A DNA stretch of 64,000 nucleotides from Zygnema cylindricum (taxonomy: Eukaryota > Streptophyta > Zygnematophyceae > Zygnematales > Zygnemataceae): NCBI GenBank assembly GCA_037447655.1, contig JBBHKE010002169.1, forward strand, positions 63,477 to 127,476, read 5' to 3'. Below the pieces are notes generated by a model that searched no databases, was not told the origin of the DNA, and saw only the letters and a list, made by a program, of their open reading frames with translations. A program made the position numbers and the translations under genes. Positions 31,091 to 40,575 of the stretch are shown here, piece after piece. Every line of letters begins with the position of its first letter. Position 1 is the first letter of the stretch.

Positions 31091-31262
31091 ATGCTACCTA
31101 TATTCTGATAGAGTTTTGTGAGGTTTGGATACTTGTTTAAGATTTGGTGAGCACTTTAAAACAGTTGTTTGATAAGATTCTTGATAGCTTCTGAGAGTGT
31201 TTCATATCTACTTCTACTACTACTGCTACTCCTCCACCTGCACCGGTGGTCGTAGAACAACA
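31091..31262 (+). repeat. E 3' LTR, 5'-truncated
   Basis: It matches 28240-28401. The join to RNase H sits at a shared TATGCTAC. The start codon used in the 5' LTR is ATA here. Confidence 0.78.
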
Positions 31263-33088
31263 ATTTTAACAATTTCCTAAATCTTTAGACTCAGTTACTC
31301 ACTTAGTCCAATAGCCTCTCTGCAAAATTGCAACTTAGTAGCAAGAAGGGTTTTAGTTAATATGTCAGCCACCATCTCCTCATCCGGTAAATAACATAAT
31401 TTAATCACTTTTGCAAGCACTTTTTTTTTGACAAAATGAAGTCTAGCATCCATGTGTCTGCATTTAAAATGATGACTAAGGTTAGTGGCAATGGCAATGA
31501 CAATGGCAGCCTAGTTGTCACACCAGATAGATTGAAGACCAGTTTGCATATACCCAAGTTCTTGTAAAATAGACTTAACCCATAAGAGCTTCTTGAGGGC
31601 AGTAGCTGATAGCATATATTCTGACTCCATTGGGCATTGAGTTGTAACCTTTTGTAGTTTGCTGCTCCAACCGCAAGTTCCTTCTCCAATCTTAAGAAAA
31701 AAACCGGTGGTAGATTTCCGGTTGGCATATCCCCATAGCTAGCGTCACTCCACGTCTATATATTCACTTCTCCTCCTCTGAGTACAAGTTTAAGATTTTG
31801 AGTACCTGCAAGATATCTCAACACCCTTTTTGTTGCTTCCCAGTCTGCCTTTTGAGGATTGTGCAGACTTCTACTTAAGATCCCCACAGCTGCTGCGACA
31901 TCAGGTCTCGTACAGTTCATAAAATATATATGGCTTCCAAATACCTATCTATATGGCTTTGAAGCCATAAACTCCTCCTCCCTTGACTGTAGACTCTCAC
32001 ACACTATAATGCCTGAATCTGAATCCCTTCTTCCCATTTCTGTCTCAATTCCATGAGATTTATAGATCCCTTTACATCTTTCATTTCAAATCTTTCAAGC
32101 ATGTTACCTATTGCTTCTTTCCGTGTCAACATAATTAGCCTTTTGTTTCTGTCTCTTTTTATCTGTATTCCTAAGATATACTTGGCCTCACCGAGGTCTT
32201 TCATCTTGAACCTAGACCTTAAAGCCGCTTTAATGCGGTTTATTTCATCCATTCACTTACTTATTAATAATAAGTCATCCACATATACAGCAATGCATAG
32301 TATCCCAACCTCCCCTTGTAAGACTTATACAGAATGATCTGAGCTAAATCCTTTAAAACTCAGCCTAGTCAAAAACTCATCTAACTTCAAATTCCAGTGA
32401 CGCATGGCTTGTTTTAGCGCATATAAATATTTCATCAATTTACACACTAATTCTCCCTTTCCCTTTTCAACATACATTTCAGGTTGCTTCATATAAATGG
32501 TTTCTTCTAACTCTCTATACAAAAAGGTCGTTTTAACATCCATTTGATGTATTTCCATATTCTCTATAGCCCCTAGACTTAGCAAAATTCTAAAAGTGGG
32601 AAGTCTGACAACTGAAGAGAAGGTTCTTCAAAGTCAATACCTTCTTTTTGATAATTCCCTTTGGCCACTAGTCAGGCCTTATACCTTTCAATGGTGTTGT
32701 CCGAGTTCAGCTTCACCTTGAATACCCATTTGCTGCCGATGGCTTTTATGCTTTGAGGAAGATCCACCTGCTCCCATGTCTGTGCCTCCATAATAGACTC
32801 TATTTCATCGTTTGCCGCCTCGATCCACTGATTTCTCTCAGGTGATGAGAAGGCCTCCTAGATTGTTAGAGGCTTGTCTGTTGTTGTAGGAAAAGCAAAG
32901 AGAGAGTTTGCTTGCAGACGGCTGCTATATCTCCTTCCCCCAAAAATTCTGAGGTTGAAATGGTCGGCAGCTTCTGATTTTTGTGTTTTGTTTGAACCGT
33001 GACTTAAGTTGGTACTGACTATGTAGCAGGTTCTTTCGACAAAGTTGGAACTTGTGGTGAAGCATCCTTTGAAGGCACCAAAGGAACT
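31263..33088 (-). pseudogene. F: copia RT and RNase H remnant
   Basis: Read on the minus strand from 33088: a linker, then WEQVDLPQSIKAIGSKWVFK and LNSDNTIERYKA (32850-32690), EIHQMDVKTTFLYRELEETI and LYALKQAMRHWNLKLDEFL (32585-32330), FKMKDLGEAKYILGIQIKRD (32220-32140), RNase H TWSDASYGD near 31740, a damaged STxxEY box near 31610 and a C-terminal VADILTK-like end near 31360. There are stops and frameshifts between most blocks. Gag, integrase and LTRs are not seen. It is bounded by the E LTR on the left and by D6 on the right. Confidence 0.72.
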
Positions 33089-33544
33089 TGTTGAATATCA
33101 TTAGATTTATAGGGTATTTTCTCGGTCTAGAAATAAAAAGAAAAAGTAGGCATCTTGCTCTTAGCTTTCCTCTCTATCCCCCATACTTGTTGTAGTCATT
33201 GAAGGAGAGAGAGAGAAAGAGATGGATAGCCATGGCTGCCTCATCCTCATAAGCAGGACTAAAAAGTGACTTATGTCACTCTAAACAAAAGGTTGAGTCC
33301 GGACGGACTCGAACCCCCGACTGGCAGAGCAAGGTGTAGCCGTCAGCTCTAACCGGTCTGTCGTAGAAGTTCATTGAAGTATATAGGGTATGATTTGAAC
33401 TTAGACTATGTTACGATCTATAAAACGATTAACCGTAATACAAATGAAAAGACATGGAAACAGTTATATACAGTGCGAACATATTACCGCACGAAACAAA
33501 TGAATCGGACATTTGTTTCGTTGGTCATAATTAAATGTCGTTTT
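33089..33544 (+). repeat. D6: 5' portion of a D-like LTR
   Basis: It follows the D5 LTR in layout: a start near TGTTGAATATCATTAG, a TATTTTCT-GGTCTAGAAATA-like segment, a GGAGAGAGAGAG/ATGGATAGCCATGGCTGCC block, a tRNA-like antisense module (33294-33362) and an ATTTGTTTCG foldback near 33513. It is cut at 33544 by the end of the G LTR. Similarity is distant, so it belongs to a different subfamily. Confidence 0.55.
33294..33362 (-). other. tRNA-like (A-box/B-box) module in the D6 LTR, antisense
   Basis: The minus strand has CCGGTTAGAGCTGACGG (A-box-like) and GGGGGTTCGAGTCC (matches B-box GGTTCRANNCC) about 35 bases apart. It does not fold convincingly as a full tRNA. Confidence 0.5.
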
Positions 33545-34426
33545 TGTTGTTCAGTGGATACTACACCCACTGAAGATGAAGATGAGGCAGGAGTATTCAT
33601 CACAGAATTAAAACAAGCAAGAAGCTCTCACAGATGATAAGAAAAACATACATCTTTGAAACACAACCAAAGACAATTTAGACGACCAAATAGCCTACAA
33701 ATATGCCAAAATGCAGATAATACAAAGAGGAACACAAGTGCAAATTTACAGAGAAATCTGCAAACAGATCTGAGAAGATTTCTCAGTCAAAGATATCAAA
33801 ATGCTAGAGTATAATTTGATACAACAAGTTCCTAACTTCTAAAATGGTGAAGTCCTACTCTTATACCAAAAAGATCTATCTTGCTAAAGACTAGCAGCCA
33901 CTCACTATGATAATCAAGGTAAGGTGGCATATCAGCCATGCATAAATAATATCTTCCAGATTTAAGAAGGATACCTGAATAGTTCAAGGTATGTCATACA
34001 GAATGAATGTAAACTGAGTCCTTAATCAAATAAAACACGTCCATGTACAAAATAGGGATATGTTATGTAACAATATACTGTACAAAAACACGTCGGATAA
34101 TCATAAACGTGGTCTTGGCTGACCAGCGTCCGTCGGCAGCCAATCCCCACCGTCCATCTTTGAGGAGTTTCATCCAAGATGAAATTTTGTGTGACACTTC
34201 GGTCTTGCGGTGAATCTGAGTCGTAGAACCAAGTCTTACAAAGTGTCTCATTTGGGTTTGTTGACGCGTGTCCCGTTAGTGTGATACACAGTGTACTCTC
34301 TCACTGTTCAGTGTCGCACTAATTTTGGTACATATTGAACGACGCTTCCACAAAATAGACTGAGTATTCAGAAGACACTCCCATCACATAGGAGGCTTAG
34401 TGAGGACTAAAGCTTTCAAAACAACA
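33545..34426 (-). repeat. G 3' LTR, ending in a Gag-leader coding sequence
   Basis: 882 bp. The last 56 bases on the minus strand (33600-33545) read MNTPASSSSSVGVVSTEQ and end GAACAACA. This parallels E, whose LTR end encodes a Ser/Thr/Pro-rich leader ending VVVEQQ at the primer site. This is the basis for the boundary call. Confidence 0.62.
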
Positions 34427-34439
34427 CTCCCCTAAAACT

Positions 34440-35097
34440 TTAGACTCTACTAGCCAATAAGACCACATGCATCTCTACATAATTTTAATTTTGGTGCAGG
34501 CAAGGGTTTTGTCATCATATCTGCCAGCATTTCCTCAACGGGTAAGTAGCTAAGCTTCAGAATTCTAGCCATCATATTTTCTCTCACAAAGTGTAATTTA
34601 ATATCAATATGCTTACTTTTGAAGTGATGACTTGGATTAGAAGCAATAGGAATAGCAGCTTGATTCTCACACCATTTGACTTGAGGACCTGACTACATAA
34701 ATTTCAGTTCATGTAAAAGTGATTTTACCCAAAGAAGTTCTTTAACAGTTGAGCTGGATGCCATATATTCAGCTACCATGGTTGATTGAGCAATCACCTT
34801 TTGAAGCTTGCTGGTCCATCACCACGTACCATTACCGATCTTCAAAATGCATCTAGTGGTAGAGCGTCGGCTTGGCATGTCACCATAACTCGCATTGCTT
34901 AAGGTGCTAATTTTCACTTCATCTCCTCTGAGAGAAAGTCGGATATCCCGTGTTCCTGCAAGGTATTTGAGATCTCGTTTTGGTGCCTCCCAATCTGATC
35001 TTTTCGAGTTCTGAAGGCTTTGGCTCAGAGCTCGAACTGCCGTTGCAATATCAAGACGCGTGCAGTTCAGGAAATAGATAAGACTCCCAACAACCTG
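34440..35097 (-). pseudogene. G RNase H and pol C-terminus
   Basis: Minus strand: RNase H with an altered STMEAEY box (IAQSTMVAEYMASSSTVKEL), WVKSLLHELKFM, a stop, CENQAAIPIASNPSHHFKSK and HIDIKLHFVREN, ending LADMMTKPLPAPKLKLC and a GLIG C-terminus at about 34450. At least two stops. It is close in layout to the D and E RNase H regions. Confidence 0.68.
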
Positions 35098-36164
35098 TGT
35101 AGAAATTGATGGTCTTTTTTAAGTATTTTCTAGGCCTAAATAGAAATACAGAAACAAGCTGAAGCAATCTATCTCTAACTTCTCTCTCCAACTCCCACAC
35201 TTGTCTTAGTCACTGAAAAGTTGGAGAGGAAGCTAGAGCCATGGCTACCTAAGCTATCCAGAGGTTTACGGGAAATAGATTAGTTGATTTAATGAATGGT
35301 AGTTTATTTAATAAAAGGATTAGTGATACAACCAGGATTTGATCCTCGAACCTGCAGGACGTCACGCAGCGGGTAGCCAGTAACCTTATCCATTAGGTCT
35401 AGAGCTAATGATACATGCTATAGGGTTTGATATTTATTTAAATATTACCACGTAAGATATTTCATTTAACGGAACTGCTTACAGAATACATAGAGTCAAT
35501 TATGTAGAAGTATGGATTACGTTACGGATAAGAAACAAGTATCGCGCATTTGTTTCTTTAAACGAAACAAATACCGCGCAAGTATTTATGACGGCTCTGA
35601 TTGAAATCTGCATTCAATTGGACGGCCGAGAAGAAAGCCGAGATCGCGGAAGAGAATCTCGGCGGTTTGTGGTCATCGCCACATCGGATGACACGTGGCG
35701 AAATTGCGTTGGATCGCGGCATCTCCGGGAATTACGGGACCGAATCCGGATATGACATGTGTCGACTTTTAGGCTATGTCGTACAATATCCGTACAGAAA
35801 GTACACTGACTGTTGTATTTTTGTGTACGGAAGTGTAATATGATTGGCTCCATACGTCAGTAGATAAAGTCTGTGAGAGAGATAGGACTTAGAAAAAATT
35901 GGTAGATAGGACCCTCTATCCCAAAGAGCTTTTGCACAAAAGGTCAACTTTGACCCTCTATAACTTACCGCCCTGGGAGCAAATTCAGAGATTCTTTTTG
36001 CTATCAACTCAAGGGAGTCTTGCCTTCACAAGGGTGAAGGTGGACAGAGTTTTTGTCTGCCAGGGTGGCAGTTGTTCTTGCTGAAACACAAAAGGGTTAG
36101 GGTTATCCTAGAGGCTTCTTCGAAGTTGTCCACTCTGAGGACTTATGGAGGTCTCAGAGTTTCA
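35098..36164 (+). repeat. D5 LTR
   Basis: It starts TGTAGAAATTGATGG and ends GAGGTCTCAGAGTTTCA. It has the same modules as the D1 LTR: inverted repeat CTCTCCAACT..AGTTGGAGAG (about 35196-35235), tRNA-like antisense module (about 35330-35400), ATTTGTTTC..GAAACAAAT foldback (35546-35571), and GATTGG plus a GTAGATAAAG TATA-like region (35841-35870). Confidence 0.85.
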
Positions 36165-36296
36165 GGTTATAGGCCCACCCTCTAGGGTACCCATCTTTAA
36201 TGGAACTTGCTTCATATATTGGGAAAGTATGATGATAAGAGCTCTATGCGAGAAAAGGTTTTGGGGGATAGTGAGTGGACGAGTGGGGCGTCCATC
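36145..36296 (+). pseudogene. D5 gag 5' end
   Basis: The ATG at 36145 lies in the LTR and the frame reads MEVSEFQVIGPPSRVPIFNG, as in D1, but the primer-site ATG has become ATA (Ile). It is open to the truncation point and then continues by chance into AT-rich DNA. Confidence 0.7.
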
Positions 36297-36637
36297 AAAA
36301 TACCTTATTATAAAAATCTTACTTTCAATTTTCAGTTTACTATTCCCAAGTTTTGGAGGTAGTTTTATCAATATTTGACCTGTTTTAAGTATATTTCCTT
36401 TCCCAATTTTTTTTTTTTTTCAATTTGCTTTATGTTTTCATTACTTGCGTGATAACTCTAAAATATTAATTATCTATCATATAAAACCTTTCCATTTCTA
36501 GTTTTCTGTCATCTATTTTGGATTCAGTTTTATCTATTTTGGATTCAGTTTTATCTTTTTCATCCTGTTTAATCTTCTACATGTTTTGATTATATTTCCT
36601 TTGCCAGTTGCAATTTCCCTTTCAGTTTTTCTTTTGA

Positions 36638-36645
<8 letters not shown>

Positions 36646-36673
<28 letters not shown>
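36646..36673. repeat. (TA)n microsatellite
   Basis: Uninterrupted TA dinucleotides following an A-run. Confidence 0.9.
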
Positions 36674-36676
<3 letters not shown>

Positions 36677-36858
36677 TTCATCATTAGCTTGAAAAACCTA
36701 AAAATATCTCCGTTTTCTACGTGGTGGATTATTGAGACATTGTCTAAGATAGGGGAGTTTTTAGTCCAATCAGGTGTCTTTAGTCATTTCACGTTTTTAT
36801 ATTTTGAACCTTATACGTAAAATTTTATCTGATTGAGATTGGTTCCAGAGAATTATTT

Positions 36859-36958
36859 AGTTTGGTTCATTTTCAGTAAGGGATATTTTCGTCTACTCAC
36901 TTGGTCTTAGTTTGGGTCATTTTCAGTAAGGGATATTTTCGTCTACTCACTTGGTCAT
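36859..36958 (+). repeat. 50-bp tandem duplication
   Basis: Two units, starting at 36859 and 36909, each contain TCATTTTCAGTAAGGGATAT and CTACTCACTTGGTC, with about one mismatch. Confidence 0.9.
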
Positions 36959-37610
36959 TGTTCTTCTGTTCTTTTGAGGTGAGTCTTAACGACCGATTTC
37001 CAAGAGTGCGTGGACGCCACATTTTGCCGAGGAGGGGAGGGCGTGGTGATTGTGGAGCGGATTTGAAAGGGAAGCTCCGCAAAGCCCCGGCTGTAGCGAT
37101 CAGTTGCGGTTCACCTTTGACAATCATCAGATTGTTAAAGGTGTTGTGTAAGTATCAAGATGCCTTGTGGGCGCAAGAGCGTGTTAGGATAACTGGTTGA
37201 TCGTTTAGAGGAACTGAGATTGGAGTGGATTTGCTCAAATCCGTTCACATTGAGCACGACATATTTTCCAGCTTTCCATGCTTGTTATGCTTGTTATCTG
37301 GCCCTGAGTGGCCTTGTCTTTTTGTTTTTGCTCGGTGTGGAATTTCCTTTTTAGATCTTGCCGTGGATGGCATTGGATAGTCATTTGTTGATTGTGTCGC
37401 TGTAGATCTGCACTTTTGAGTGCTTGGATAGTACGTTATTTGCCTTTATAGATATGGTCCTTCGGCCTTGTCCCCTTGTTTATAGGGTAAAAGGTTTCGA
37501 TAATTCGTCTTCTTGATAGATCTAGCCGTCGAGGCCCTGTTAGAGACTGTGAGGTTAATTGGATACATGTATCGTGTGGCTTTGCATTTGAAGCATCTTA
37601 GATAGGACGT

Positions 37611-39297
37611 ATTGGCTACCGGGTCGCCATTCAGTTTTGCCTTTCGTATGCCCAACAATTGGGATAATCTTTATTATCCTTTCGAAATTACTCGATCGTC
37701 GGCCTCTTTTAGGCCCACGGAATCACTAGACTTACCTGGTCCTTTGGACCATCCTTCCTCGATTATCTCGCGTCACATTTCTTCGCCAGTTCGGTCGTCT
37801 CTCACGTCATTCTCTTCCATATCATTTATCTCTTCCACACCTTTCAAAAAGGCCATCACGTTTCCTTCGAAGGGGCAAATTTTGATTCGTTGTCCTTCTG
37901 GTTTCCATCAACCTCATATCCAATATTAGCCTCACCTATTCCATTAGTGGACATGGCTTCCACATCGAAAGGAGGTGGTCGACTTCATTTGTGTTTTTCA
38001 GGAATGAAAGACACTATGTCTTTATCCCATTTCCGCATGTTATACGATACCGAAATGCGAGATTTAGCATTCCGCTATCAAGATAGGTTTGACCTTCGTG
38101 TCGCCTTCTCCCTTTTTCGCCGTTATCTTCGGGGTTCGGTCCTTACCCTTTATACCCGGAAGTATGAGAGTATTGTGGCAATGACGAAGTACTCCCCACC
38201 CTTTCCGGACTTTGAAAGTCATCGGCTAGGTAGAAATTCCCTACCAGGCTGTAGTCCTGGCAGTATAAGACGCCATGGGTGGTGAGCTAATGCTTGCCAT
38301 TCCTGAGGTCCCTCGGCAGTACGTCGTTGCAGCCCGAGCACCAATTTTGGCTACGCCGGAATGACTATTCCACTACGTGACCCACTCGCGGTCATGTTCG
38401 ATATTCTGCAAGAAAATATCGAATGCAGAATCCGGACCAAGTTACAAAGCTCATGAATTTCTAGCGTAAGCCTTGTGAAACAACAGTCCCCGTACAAGCT
38501 CGTATGGAAACCTTGCGCCAAGTCCTACCTGATTTGATCTCGGATACGGAGGCTGTCTAGAAATTTGTCGGACAATTTCCTGTCCAATCTAAAAAATTTA
38601 TCCAGGCTCACTTGAGACAACTGTACGGCGTGAAATTCACTTTTGAGCAAACCGCCCAATACGCAGTTGAATATGAGATGCAAATGTGTTGGTGGGATGC
38701 TGATGACCGTTCCGAAGTCGCTCATCCACCTCTCCCACCAAGCAACCCATGGCCCAACAATAGGCCTCCAAAGGTGCCTACCATGGGGGCTCCACCATTT
38801 AACCGTCTAAACAGGTTGTGTTTCCGCTGCGGGGAAACAATGAGTGTTTGCGCTGCAGGGAAACAGGGCATGAAGCCCGCATATGTTCAAAGAAGATGGC
38901 AACTTGCACTCACTGCTAGCACACGGGACATTACGCCCATCCTTGTCATATAAAAAACCCCGGAACTTCCTTACCAAAACCAAATTAAAGGTGGTTGCAT
39001 TCCCGCTTGATCTGCAAAACCACTTCTACTAGTTAAAGAAACGAAGAAAGACATCACTCCTCCTAAAGTATCTCGGAGAGAGAGGGAGCGGTTAGAAATG
39101 CAAGAGCAAATGGCTGCAATGATGAAAGATTAGTTTGTAGCCTTCATGACTCAAAAGAAACCCCAATTTACGGGAATGGCTCGCATGTTGTGCATATGCC
39201 CACGTTAGTGGGTCGAGTCTTACGAGATTCTACCGTCCAACATCAAGCGGCTACGTTAGATAAAGGTTTGACCGATCACAACCGTGACGGCAAAATG
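37611..39297 (+). pseudogene. H, N-terminal part: gag-like gene with two CCHC knuckles, interrupted
   Basis: Sense-strand pieces in shifted frames: MPNNWDNLYYPFEITRSSAS (from 37648), SGMKDTMSLSHFRMLYDTEM and VAFSLFRRYLRGSVLTLYTR (38000-38160), FDILQENIECRIRTKLQ (about 38400-38450), and KFIQAHLRQLYGVKFTFEQT (38590-38655). Then two zinc knuckles in tandem (CLRCRETGHEARIC and CTHC-stop-HTGHYAHPC, about 38852-38955), and SRRERERLEMQEQMAAMM (39075-39128). The layout is a capsid-like domain, double CCHC and coiled/charged linker, which is Gag-like but not copia. The rest of the gene resumes at 52405. The D2 chain starts at 39298. The family is not identified. It might be a Ty3-, DIRS- or tyrosine-recombinase-type element, or a domesticated gene. 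Confidence 0.6.
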
Positions 39298-39508
39298 TGA
39301 GTCTGAGACCTCCATAAGTCCTCAGAGTGAACAACTTCTAAGGAGCCTCTACGATAACTCTAACCCCTTTGTGTTTTAGCAAGAACAAATGCCACCCTGG
39401 CAGACAAAAATCTCTGACCACCTTCACCCTTGTGAAGGCAAGACTCCTTTGAGTTAATAGCAAAAAGAATCTCTAAATTTGCTCCCCTGAGCAATAAGTT
39501 TTGGAGTT
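39298..39508 (-). repeat. D2 3' LTR, end part
   Basis: It begins TGAGTCTGAGACCTCC (the LTR 3' end on the minus strand) and runs to the D1 junction in a TAAGTTTTGGAGTT stretch. It continues at 45962. Confidence 0.78.
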
Positions 39509-40092
39509 TGAAACTCTGAGACCTCCATAAGTCCTCAGAGTGGACAGCTTCCAAGAAGCCTCTAGGATAATCCTGACCCCTTTGTGTTTAAGCAAAAATA
39601 ACTGCCACCCTGGCAGACAAAAACTCTGACCAACTTCACCCCTGTGAAGACAAGACTCCCCTGAGTCGATAGCAAAAAGAATCTCTGAATTTGCTCCCCT
39701 GAGCAGTAAGTTATGGAGGGTCAAAGTTGACCTTTTGTACAGAAGCTCTCTGGGAGAGGGGGTCCTATCTTCTAATTTTTCTAAGTCCTATCTCTCTCAC
39801 AGACTCTATCTACTGATGTACGGAACCAATCAGAATTGAGTCCCGTACGCAAAAGTACAGCTGCCGGTGTACTTTATGTACGGACACTGTACGACATGGC
39901 CAAAATGTCGACACATGTCAAATCCGGATTCGGTGCCATAATCTCCGGAGTTTCCACAATCCAACGGAATTTTGCCACGCGTCATCCGATGTGGCGATGG
40001 CCACAAACCGCCGAAATCTTCCTCCGCGATCTCGGCGCTAATCCCGGCCGTCCGATTAAATTCGGCTTTTATCGTGGCCGTAATAAATACAT

Positions 40093-40131
40093 GCGCGGTA
40101 TTTGTTTCATTTACGAAACAAATGCGCGGTA
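40093..40131. repeat. Conserved foldback in D LTRs
   Basis: ATTTGTTTC (40100-40108) and GAAACAAAT (40115-40123) form a 9-bp inverted repeat with a 6-nt loop, flanked on both sides by direct GCGCGGTA copies. Counterparts occur in the other D1 LTR, D3 and D5, and in degraded form in D2 and D6. Confidence 0.8.
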
Positions 40132-40275
40132 CTGATTTATGTCCGTACCGTAAGTCGTACATTACATATTACTGGATCTATGTATCCCGTAATTAATTCT
40201 AGTTAAATGGTTTATCGCTTGTATACATAACTAAATAATTATCAAACTATATGCTTGGTAACATTTCCGCTAGAT

Positions 40276-40352
40276 GAAACGGCTAAGGCTACCGGCTACT
40301 TCGTGTCTGCCGGCCGGCAGGTACAAGGATCAAATCTTGCCGCCGGCATATA
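40276..40352 (+). other. tRNA-like A-box/B-box module in the D1 3' LTR (antisense to the element)
   Basis: The plus strand has ACGGCTAAGGCTACCGG (A-box-like) and, about 45 bp on, AGGATCAAATCTTGCC (degenerate B-box). In D3 the B-box is intact (GGTTCAAATCC). It is tRNA-derived in appearance and could drive Pol III antisense transcription. Confidence 0.5.
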
Positions 40353-40558
40353 CATTTTAATTAAATATATAAACCCTAATATAAAATTCCCGTAAATCTC
40401 AGGATAGCCAAGGTAGCCATGGCTCTAGCTTCCTCTCCAATTTCTCAGTGACTGCGACAAGTTTGAGAGTTGGAGAGAGAAGTTAGAGATAGACTGCCTC
40501 GACTTCTATATTTAATTTCAGACCTAGAAAATACTAATAAAAACCATTAGTTTCTACA

Positions 40559-40570
40559 CTCCCCTTATTT
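40559..40570 (-). other. D1 polypurine tract
   Basis: AAATAAGGGGAG on the minus strand, immediately upstream of the 3' LTR. Confidence 0.8.
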
Positions 40571-40575
40571 TCTAG

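Larger units (their letters stand above)
27562..31262 (+). mobile_element. E: internally deleted copia element
   Basis: The 5' LTR ends at 28401 and a truncated 3' LTR (31091-31262) ends with the same CACCGGTGGT..GAACAACA sequence. The primer site AGTTATGGGC is at 28402. Gag, protease, part of integrase, part of RT and RNase H remain. A deletion joins integrase (about 30150) to the RT YVDD region (30206), and another joins the RNase H tail to the LTR interior. The 5' LTR start at 27562 is a guess, because the 3' LTR lacks that part. Confidence 0.78.
33545..35097 (-). mobile_element. G: copia fragment (3' LTR plus RNase H)
   Basis: Minus strand: the RNase H end of pol (35097-34440), polypurine tract TTTTAGGGGAG (34437-34427), then an LTR from 34426 (TGTTGTTTTGAAAGC) to 33545 (ending GAACAACA). 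D5 interrupts it on the right and the rest is not found in the window. Confidence 0.68.
35098..36296 (+). mobile_element. D5: D-family LTR plus start of gag, truncated
   Basis: A complete D-type LTR in plus orientation (35098-36164), then a primer site with one change (GGTTATAGGCCCA, 36165-36177) and about 120 bp of gag (PSRVPIFNGTCFIYWESMM, ALCEKRFWGIVSG). Homology to D1 breaks off near 36296 at CGTCCATC. It is inserted into G. Confidence 0.82.
36297..37610. other. AT-rich and low-complexity region, no gene seen
   Basis: It holds a poly-T run (about 36404-36420), a (TA)n microsatellite (36646-36673), a 50-bp tandem duplication (36859-36958), and then a more balanced stretch (36960-37610) with no domain-bearing frame. 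The latter may be the 5' leader of H. Confidence 0.5.
39509..40558 (-). repeat. D1 3' LTR
   Basis: It starts TGTAGAAACTAATGG at 40558 and ends TCTCAGAGTTTCA at 39509. It contains the tRNA-like antisense module (about 40278-40350) and the foldback at 40093-40131. Confidence 0.92.

Noticed and set aside
33294-33362. Stand-alone tRNA gene on the minus strand
   Set aside because: A- and B-box-like motifs are present, but acceptor and anticodon arms do not pair convincingly. It is positioned as a module of a D-like LTR.
36646-36673. TA run as an origin or promoter
   Set aside because: A simple microsatellite next to a poly-A run with no associated gene or repeat structure.
37612-37929. H as a complete short gene of 105 codons
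   Set aside because: The frame is only the first open segment. Gag-like motifs continue downstream in other frames, so it is one broken gene, not a small intact one.
39830-40196. 110-, 99- and 74-codon frames repeated at 39.8, 45.2, 52.9 and 58.3 kb
   Set aside because: All four sites are the same part of the D LTR. The frames recur because the LTR recurs, and they are interrupted in D2 and D5, so they are not independent genes.
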